A stretch of DNA of 5,292 nucleotides. Origin: Chloroflexota bacterium. Lineage in GTDB: Bacteria; Chloroflexota; Dormibacteria; Aeolococcales; Aeolococcaceae. Where the stretch lies: positions 1 to 5,292 of the forward strand of contig DNAU01000226.1 of assembly GCA_003491925.1 (NCBI GenBank), written 5' to 3'. Of the stretch, positions 1 through 3,574 are shown in pieces. The notes under the pieces are model-generated. The model was not told where the DNA came from. It was given only the letters and a program-made list of their open reading frames with translations, and did not search any database. Within the stretch, counting starts at the first letter, position 1. Each line of letters begins with the position of its first letter. The position numbers were made by a program, and so were the translations under genes.

Positions 1-233
1 CAGGGAACGGGGTCCGGTCAGCAGCCGGAAACCATCCGCTGATACCAGGAAGGGCATCCCGCGGAGGAGTGTGGCACGGCTCGAGGGCCGCGTCGAGAGG
101 GCCGTCCTCTGAACGGCCACCCGAGTGATCGAAGGAGCGCAGGAGGCAACGGCGGGATGACCCGGCCTCTCGGGTCGACCGCGTAGGTCGCGTGGAGCCG
201 GCGGGGCATCGGCTGGCGAGCCCTGACGTGACG

Positions 234-255
234 GAGCTCGACGAGAGTCGGGCTC
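234..255 (+). terminator. Stable hairpin with GNRA-type loop, possible terminator
   Basis: GAGCTCGAC at 234-242 pairs with GTCGGGCTC at 247-255 over nine positions, with one T-G wobble (238/251). The loop is GAGA, which fits the GNRA tetraloop rule. No T-run follows, so it is not a classic intrinsic terminator. Terminators without a U-tract are common in high-GC bacteria, and it could equally be part of a structured leader. Confidence 0.3.
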
Positions 256-284
256 GAGGGATGAAGCGGCAGGCTCCGAACTGA

Positions 285-293
285 TGCTAGCCT
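285..293 (+). promoter_or_regulatory. Possible extended -10 element
   Basis: TGCTAGCCT at 285-293 reads as an extended -10 (TG-n-TAGCCT). It ends 9 nt before the ATG at 303. The same TGCTAGC core occurs in the arsM promoter at 2394-2400. No matching -35 hexamer is visible, so this is a weak call. Confidence 0.25.
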
Positions 294-302
294 GGGGCCA
301 GG

Positions 303-725
303 ATGCCCGATCTGCTGGCGCGGTGGCGACGAGCTCCGCCGTCCGGGGGACGGAGCGGTCAGGTGTCGCCCGCGGCGCAGCACGTTGCGGTCCTGCGCCT
401 CCTGGCGGCAGAGCTAGGCGACGTCGAGCGGCAGATCGACGAGGCGTTCGGCAGGGAACGGCTGCCCGAGAAGGTGTTCCGAACCAAGGCGTGGGACCGC
501 AACCGGGCGCAGCTGGAGTCGACGCCGGGCCTGGAGGGCATCTGTGCCGATCTCGAGAGCGCCTATGCGGAGGTCGGGCGGATCACGCAGCTCCGAACCG
601 GCCGCCTGTGGAAGCAGTACATCACGTTGCCGGGGGACCGGGTGGAGGATGCGCTGGCCCGGATTCGCCACGCCCTCGACGCGGTCGATATGACCATCGA
701 GAGGCTCACCCCACCCGCACTCTGA
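303..725 (+). CDS. Small helical protein of unknown function
   Basis: I do not recognise this family. From residue 21 onward the product is charged and predominantly helical. It opens with a heptad-like stretch (AVLRLLAAELGDVERQIDEA, about residues 28-47), and a second amphipathic segment lies near the C-terminus (DRVEDALARIRHALDAVDMT, about 111-130). There is no signal peptide, membrane segment or cysteine-based metal site, so a small cytoplasmic protein is likely. The start is uncertain. The ATG at 303 gives 140 residues with a low-complexity Arg/Pro/Gly beginning. GTG at 363 (120 residues) has a better Shine-Dalgarno sequence, GGAG at 352-355 with a 7-nt spacer, and third-position GC rises after it. 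The outer limit is given here. It converges on chrA and shows no operon link to the arsenic genes. Confidence 0.55.
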   Translation: MPDLLARWRRAPPSGGRSGQVSPAAQHVAVLRLLAAELGDVERQIDEAFGRERLPEKVFRTKAWDRNRAQLESTPGLEGICADLESAYAEVGRITQLRTGRLWKQYITLPGDRVEDALARIRHALDAVDMTIERLTPPAL

Positions 726-729
726 TCGG

Positions 730-770
730 GATCGTCCCTGAGCCGGGTGGAATCTGGTCAGGGAGGGATC
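730..770. terminator. Bidirectional hairpin between converging genes
   Basis: TCCCTGA at 735-741 is a perfect inverted repeat of TCAGGGA at 758-764. It is flanked by a second arm pair, GATC at 730-733 and 767-770, giving an 11-bp stem interrupted by a small internal loop, with a 16-nt apical loop. It lies in the 51-nt gap between the stop of the small helical protein gene (725) and the stop of chrA (777), where a shared terminator would be expected. There is no T-tract on either side. Confidence 0.5.
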
Positions 771-776
771 GAGGAC

Positions 777-1955
777 TCAGCCTCCGACCGGGACCCCGAC
801 CAGCGAGGCGGCCACACCGATCAGTGCGGCCGCGATCAGTCCCACCACCACGTTCCGGCGCAGGGCGAGCATCCAGACCAGCGCCGCGGCCAGCACCCCC
901 ACCTGCCAGAGCTGGCTGAGCTCGAGACCGAGGGGGATGGCCGAACCCGCGATCGCCCCGATCGCGGCGGGGCCGGCACCGGTCAGGAACGCCTGGACGG
1001 CTGGGCTGGTGCGCACCCGGTCGAAGTGCCGGCCGCCGAGGAGGACGAAGGCGAAGGAGGGGGCGAAGGCGATCACCGCCGCCAGCAGCCCACCGCCCAG
1101 CCCCGCCGCCGCATAGCCGACCACCGCGACGGTCTGCACCACCGGTCCGGGGGTGATCTGGCCGAGAGCCACCGCGTTGAGGAACTGGGCGCCGGTCATC
1201 CAGTGGTAGACGTGGACGACGTCCTGCTGCATGAGCGGGACGATCACGAAGCCGCCCCCGTAGGAGAGGGCGCCGACCTTGAACGACTCCCAGACCAGCG
1301 CGCCCACGCCGCCCACGCCGCCCACGGCGGCGACCGCCAGCAGCGGCACCGCGGCGACGCTGTGCAGCACCGGTGCCGGTCGCGGCCAGCTGCCCCGAGC
1401 GGCCACCTCGGCGAGTCCGGCGGCGAGCAGGACCAGCACCAGGAACGGCCCGACGGTTGCCGCGGCTGCCGCTCCGCAGAGCGCGTAGAGCGCCCAGCGG
1501 CCCCGCTGCGCGCGCCGGCTGCCCGCGCGCCCCCAGCTTGCCGGCATGAGGCCGAGGGCGGCGTTCACGGCGACCGCGGCGACGGCCGCCCCCGCACCCG
1601 CGGCCGCTCCCTCGACCGCGCGGGGGGGGTGGCCGGCCAGGAAGAGCGCGGAGAGGGCGAGGATCAGGACCAGCCCGGGGACGATGAAGCAGAGGCCCCC
1701 CACCAGGCCGCCGATGGCACCCCGGAGCCGCCAGGCGCAGAAGATCGAGAGCTGGGTCGAGGCCGGTCCGGGGAGGAGATTGGTCGCCGCGATCCCGTCC
1801 TCGAAGTCGCTCGCCGACAGCCAGCCCCGATCGGTCACGCAGAGGCGGCGGAGCAGCGCGATGTGGGTCGGCGGTCCGCCGAAGCCGATGCAGCCGATCC
1901 GTCCCCACTCGCGGGCGATCACCCGGAGAGAGACGCGCTCCCTCCCCATGGTCAC
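777..1955 (-). CDS. chrA: ChrA-family chromate/anion transporter, long two-domain form
   Basis: This is a polytopic inner-membrane transporter of the CHR family, known for expelling chromate. The 392-residue product has both halves of the long-chain form. The first half carries FGGPPTHIALLRR (residues 25-37) and NLLPGPASTQLS (59-70). The second repeats the pattern with FKVGALSYGGGFVIVP (225-240) and GQITPGPVVQT (265-275). Long Ala/Leu/Val/Gly segments between these motifs are membrane helices. The GTG start at 1955 is preferred because a GGGGGG tract lies about 6 nt upstream; an in-frame ATG at 1949 is the alternative. It begins 19 nt after the arsR stop, so it is very likely co-transcribed with and repressed by ArsR. 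Family membership is clear. The substrate is not: control by an arsenic-type sensor and divergence from arsM leave open chromate, an arsenic oxyanion or another anion. Confidence 0.93.
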   Translation of the reverse strand: MTMGRERVSLRVIAREWGRIGCIGFGGPPTHIALLRRLCVTDRGWLSASDFEDGIAATNLLPGPASTQLSIFCAWRLRGAIGGLVGGLCFIVPGLVLILALSALFLAGHPPRAVEGAAAGAGAAVAAVAVNAALGLMPASWGRAGSRRAQRGRWALYALCGAAAAATVGPFLVLVLLAAGLAEVAARGSWPRPAPVLHSVAAVPLLAVAAVGGVGGVGALVWESFKVGALSYGGGFVIVPLMQQDVVHVYHWMTGAQFLNAVALGQITPGPVVQTVAVVGYAAAGLGGGLLAAVIAFAPSFAFVLLGGRHFDRVRTSPAVQAFLTGAGPAAIGAIAGSAIPLGLELSQLWQVGVLAAALVWMLALRRNVVVGLIAAALIGVAASLVGVPVGG

Positions 1956-1974
1956 GTCACACCCCCCGAGCGGC

Positions 1975-2355
1975 TCAGCCGGCGCCTGGGCGCCCTGCCG
2001 CGCGGATCATGCGCACCGCCTCGGCGGCCGCCGGCGCCATCTCCGGGTTGAGCTGGTGGAACGACCAGAGGCCGCGCCGCGACGAGGTGACCACGCCTGC
2101 CTCGCGCAGCCTGGCGAGGTGGTGGCTGATGGTGGGCTGGGACAGCGCGAACGCGGCGGTGAAGTCGCAGACGCAGACCGGCTCGGATGCCTCGGCCAGG
2201 ACCCGGACCATCTGCACCCGGGTGGGGTCGTCGAGAGCGGTGAAGACGCGCGCCAGCTCGGCGGCGGTGGCTTCGGGGAGCAGGCCGGCCACCGGCTGGC
2301 AGCAGCCCTTGGTCCGCGGGGGGGCATCGAGGGTGGAGGCGGTGATGTTGGGCAT
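1975..2355 (-). CDS. arsR: ArsR-family metalloid-sensing repressor
   Basis: This is a winged helix-turn-helix repressor of 126 residues, typical for the family, expected to act as a dimer that leaves DNA when As(III) binds. Landmarks are DDPTRVQMVRVLAEA (42-56), VCVCDF (60-65), the recognition-helix segment LSQPTISHHLARLREAGVV (71-89), and the wing RRGLWSFHQL (93-102). It has a vicinal Cys pair at 18-19 plus Cys61 and Cys63. Corynebacterium glutamicum ArsR uses an N-terminal Cys pair with a third Cys from the core, and the R773 type uses CVC at the DNA-binding helix; this protein shows both elements. The ATG at 2355 has no Shine-Dalgarno sequence, but TAGAAT (2362-2367, minus strand) ends 6 nt before it, suggesting a leaderless mRNA. 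It heads the arsR-chrA operon and lies divergent to arsM, so it probably controls both and itself. Cd, Zn or Sb(III) sensing cannot be excluded. Confidence 0.93.
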   Translation of the reverse strand: MPNITASTLDAPPRTKGCCQPVAGLLPEATAAELARVFTALDDPTRVQMVRVLAEASEPVCVCDFTAAFALSQPTISHHLARLREAGVVTSSRRGLWSFHQLNPEMAPAAAEAVRMIRAAGRPGAG

Positions 2356-2361
2356 CGGTCG

Positions 2362-2367
2362 ATTCTA
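2362..2367 (-). promoter_or_regulatory. arsR -10 box placed for a leaderless transcript
   Basis: On the minus strand this reads TAGAAT, a 5/6 match to the TATAAT consensus. Six bases separate it from the arsR ATG, so transcription would start at or within a base or two of the A of the start codon. No -35 hexamer is seen at 16-19 nt upstream, and there is no ribosome binding site in front of arsR. Both facts fit leaderless initiation as known in actinobacteria and some other high-GC phyla. Confidence 0.55.
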
Positions 2368-2369
2368 CC

Positions 2370-2427
2370 CATTGACAAACGCCGATGGAGTTGTGCTAGC
2401 ATGCTCATTGATCGACAGACGTCAATG
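2370..2427. promoter_or_regulatory. Probable ArsR operator region with repeated CATTGA half-sites
   Basis: CATTGAC at 2370-2376 overlaps the arsM -35, and CATTGA recurs at 2406-2411. Their inverse occurs at 2421-2427 (GTCAATG). The pair 2406-2411/2422-2427 forms a perfect 6-bp inverted repeat with a 10-nt spacer around the expected transcription start. The outer pair 2370-2376/2421-2427 is a 7-bp perfect match. A further perfect pair, CATCGG/CCGATG, sits at 2353-2358 and 2382-2387, spanning the arsR start and -10. ArsR-family operators are AT-containing dyads over the promoter, so this fits, but which repeats are bound is inference. Confidence 0.5.
2372..2402 (+). promoter_or_regulatory. Promoter for the mini-ORF-arsM unit
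   Basis: A consensus -35 TTGACA lies at 2372-2377. An extended -10, TG-C-TAGCAT, lies at 2394-2402, with a 19-nt spacer between the -35 and the -10 hexamer at 2397-2402. The expected start near 2409 leaves a leader of about 33 nt before the ATG at 2442. The -10 area also contains the 8-bp palindrome TGCTAGCA. The -35 is only 4 nt from the arsR -10 on the other strand, so the two promoters overlap and a single bound repressor could shut both. Confidence 0.65.
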
Positions 2428-2428
2428 C

Positions 2429-2434
2429 AAGGAG
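2429..2434 (+). promoter_or_regulatory. Shine-Dalgarno sequence of the Cys-rich mini-ORF
   Basis: AAGGAG sits 7 nt upstream of the ATG at 2442. It is the best ribosome binding site in the arsM unit, and it points to the small cysteine-rich frame rather than to the arsM frame. This is the main evidence that the mini-ORF is translated. Confidence 0.7.
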
Positions 2435-2441
2435 AGCGCCG

Positions 2442-2549
2442 ATGACGGGGGCCGCCGCTGCCGCGGTGTGGGCTGCTTCGATTGCCCGGGGCGTTTGTTT
2501 CGATTGCCCCGGGCGTTGTTGCGATTGCCCCGTGTGCGGCTGTGACTGA
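2442..2549 (+). CDS. 35-residue Cys-rich mini-ORF leading into arsM
   Basis: The frame runs from an ATG with a consensus ribosome binding site to a TGA at 2547-2549. The N-terminal half is Ala-rich with one Trp. The C-terminal half carries seven cysteines (19, 22, 26, 27, 29, 32, 34), ending CFDCPGRCCDCPVCGCD. Its stop overlaps the arsM GTG start in the string GTGACTGA, and arsM lacks a ribosome binding site of its own, so arsM translation is probably coupled to it. Two roles are plausible. It may be a cysteine-responsive leader peptide, like the polycysteine upstream ORFs of mycobacterial sulfur genes, or a metallothionein-like As(III)-binding microprotein. A third possibility is that the cysteines are a by-product of the CGATTGCCC repeats that form the frame. 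I recognise no named family. A sequencing frameshift joining it to arsM is unlikely, because the GTG start already gives a normal ArsM N-terminus. Confidence 0.6.
   Translation: MTGAAAAAVWAASIARGVCFDCPGRCCDCPVCGCD
2477..2532 (+). repeat. Three imperfect 21-22-bp direct repeats (CGATTGCCC units)
   Basis: CGATTGCCC occurs at 2479-2487, 2501-2509 and 2522-2530, at intervals of 22 and 21 nt. Units one and two share most of their length (GGGGCGTTTG versus CGGGCGTTG following the core), while unit three diverges after CGATTGCCCCG. The 1-nt difference in spacing means the first unit is read in another frame from the other two within the mini-ORF. Base composition is more T-rich than in the neighbouring genes. 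Confidence 0.75.
2484..2514 (+). promoter_or_regulatory. GC hairpin inside the leader ORF, possible attenuator
   Basis: GCCCGGGGC at 2484-2492 is the exact reverse complement of GCCCCGGGC at 2506-2514, giving a 9-bp all-GC stem with a 13-nt loop; a U-G pair (2483/2515) can extend it. The sequence GTTGTTG follows. The 5' arm core CGGGGC (2487-2492) could instead pair with GCCCCG at 2527-2532, so two mutually exclusive folds exist. Cys codons 19 and 22 fall in the loop and at the loop/3'-arm junction, and Cys26-27 directly follow the stem. A ribosome paused on Cys codons would therefore melt it. Confidence 0.5.
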
Positions 2550-3495
2550 GGTGGAGGCGGACGGGGACCGGCTGCGCGAGGCGGTGCGCGCCCGCTACGC
2601 GGCGGCGGCCGAGGCCGTGGCCGAGGGGGGACGGGCGGCCGACGTCGAGGCGGGCGCCTCCGCTCCCGCACCGGCCTGTGGCTGCGGCTGCTCGTCCGGC
2701 GGCGAGTGCTGCTCTGCCCCGGCTCCCGTCGACGTCTCGTCCGGCGGCCAGTGCTGCTCCGCGCCGGCCCAGGTCAGCGTCTCGCCGGACCTCCACTACT
2801 CCGCCGAGGAGGTGGGTCAGCTTCCGGGGAACGCGGTGCGGGCCTCGCTCGGCTGTGGCAATCCCACCGCGCTGGCCGAGCTTCGCCCGGGTGAGGTCGT
2901 GCTCGACCTCGGGTCCGGCGGCGGCATCGACGTCCTGCTCTCGGCTCGCCGGGTGGGACCCACCGGGTTCGCGTACGGCCTGGACATGACCGACGAGATG
3001 CTGGCCCTCGCCGAGCGCAATGCCGCCGAGCAGGGCGCGGTCAACGTGAGGTTCCTGAAGGGGACCATCGAGGAGGTTCCGCTCGCCGACCGGAGCGTCG
3101 ACGTCGTGATCTCCAACTGCGTCATCAACCTCAGCAACGACAAGGGGAGGGTGCTGCGCGAGGCCTTCCGGGTGCTGCGCCCGGACGGGCGTCTGGCCGT
3201 CTCCGACATCGTCGTCCAGGGCGAGCTGCCGCCCGAGGTCCGTCACGACCTCGAGATGTGGGTGGGCTGTGTGGCCGGGGCGCTGAAGGAGGACCAATAC
3301 CGCACCCTGCTCGCCGATGCCGGCTTCGTCGGCATCGAGGTGGGGGTCACCCGCGACCTGACGGCGGAGAGACTCGCGGGGTCCGCTCCGGGTCCCAGCG
3401 CGTCGCTCCCGACAGCGGACACGGGTAGCGGGCGGGTCGTCAGCGCCTTTGTGCGGGCGGTGAAGCCGGCCGGGTTGACCCCGGTCGGGACCTGA
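2542..3495 (+). CDS. arsM: Arsenite S-adenosylmethionine methyltransferase
   Basis: ArsM transfers methyl groups from S-adenosylmethionine to trivalent arsenic, giving methylated and finally volatile species; it is cytoplasmic. The Rossmann SAM-binding motif is LDLGSGGGIDVL (residues 121-132 from this start), with the acidic YGLDMTDEM (155-163) further on. The three conserved arsenic-ligand cysteines are recognisable as SLGCGNP (Cys105), ISNCVINL (Cys193) and WVGCVAGAL (Cys243). The GTG at 2542 gives 317 residues and the usual beginning LREAVRARYAAAAEAV; GTG at 2551 is an alternative, and an upstream TTG at 2482 lacks support. The protein is somewhat long for a bacterial ArsM because of a Cys-rich insert (residues 46-72, seven Cys) containing a duplicated 15-residue unit. 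It overlaps the Cys-rich mini-ORF by 8 nt, so translational coupling is likely. Repression by the divergent arsR is inferred. Confidence 0.95.
   Translation: MTEVEADGDRLREAVRARYAAAAEAVAEGGRAADVEAGASAPAPACGCGCSSGGECCSAPAPVDVSSGGQCCSAPAQVSVSPDLHYSAEEVGQLPGNAVRASLGCGNPTALAELRPGEVVLDLGSGGGIDVLLSARRVGPTGFAYGLDMTDEMLALAERNAAEQGAVNVRFLKGTIEEVPLADRSVDVVISNCVINLSNDKGRVLREAFRVLRPDGRLAVSDIVVQGELPPEVRHDLEMWVGCVAGALKEDQYRTLLADAGFVGIEVGVTRDLTAERLAGSAPGPSASLPTADTGSGRVVSAFVRAVKPAGLTPVGT
2692..2781 (+). repeat. Tandem 45-bp duplication in the N-terminal region of arsM
   Basis: The units at 2692-2736 and 2737-2781 encode SSGGECCSAPAPVDV and SSGGQCCSAPAQVSV. They agree at 12 of 15 residues and carry one vicinal Cys pair each. 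A CGCGC-type cluster (Cys46, 48, 50 of ArsM) comes just before. Synonymous differences between the copies show the duplication is not brand new. Confidence 0.85.
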
Positions 3496-3500
3496 CTGCG

Positions 3501-3519
3501 CGCCACACCCCGGGTGGCG
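3501..3519 (+). terminator. Possible arsM terminator hairpin
   Basis: CGCCAC at 3501-3506 pairs with GTGGCG at 3514-3519 around a 7-nt loop, 5 nt after the arsM stop. There is no T-run. It lies in the 79-nt gap between two converging genes, where termination from both sides is expected; a smaller GCCC/GGGC dyad lies at 3561-3571. Confidence 0.35.
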
Positions 3520-3574
3520 AACGGCACACGGCCGCAGCGGCGACCCCTCCCGTCCCCGCCGCCCGTCGGGCGAG

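Larger units (their letters stand above)
1..302. other. Region without a supported gene; several short hairpins
   Basis: I see no convincing coding sequence here. The open frame on the minus strand (stop at 18-20) is rich in Arg/Pro/Ser and has no ribosome binding site. The stretch does contain perfect or near-perfect inverted repeats: GGCCGT/ACGGCC at 100-105 and 113-118, GACCCG/CGGGTC at 159-164 and 171-176, AGCCG/CGGCT at 196-200 and 210-214, and a 9-bp stem closed by a GAGA tetraloop at 234-255. It could be the untranslated end of a gene to the left, a structured RNA, or plain GC-rich spacer. The sequence does not decide between these. Confidence 0.45.

Noticed and set aside
18..383. Minus-strand frame with a stretch (AVDPRGRVIPPLPPALLRSLGW) weakly like an AbrB/SpoVT DNA-binding N-terminus
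   Set aside because: The resemblance is short and interrupted by extra prolines, the rest is Arg/Pro/Ser-rich, there is no ribosome binding site, and the frame overlaps the better plus-strand gene. At most it could be a decayed remnant.
1622..1629. Run of eight G in chrA, with seven-G runs at 2318-2324 (arsR) and 5238-5244 (ThDP enzyme), as possible phase-variation tracts
   Set aside because: All encode Pro-Pro runs in GC-rich genes, and runs of this length are expected by chance at this composition.
747..2051. Long plus-strand frame of 434 codons opposite chrA
   Set aside because: It is antisense to clear ChrA motifs; the translation is rich in Asp/Arg/Gly/His with no recognisable domain, typical of an open frame opposite a high-GC gene.
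2482..2541. TTG at 2482 as the arsM start
   Set aside because: It has no ribosome binding site, lies in the CGATTGCCC repeats, and adds 20 residues unlike ArsM N-termini; GTG at 2542 gives the normal beginning and fits coupling to the mini-ORF.
2422..3297. Minus-strand frame of 291 codons opposite arsM
   Set aside because: It is antisense to unmistakable ArsM motifs and has no family features or ribosome binding site.
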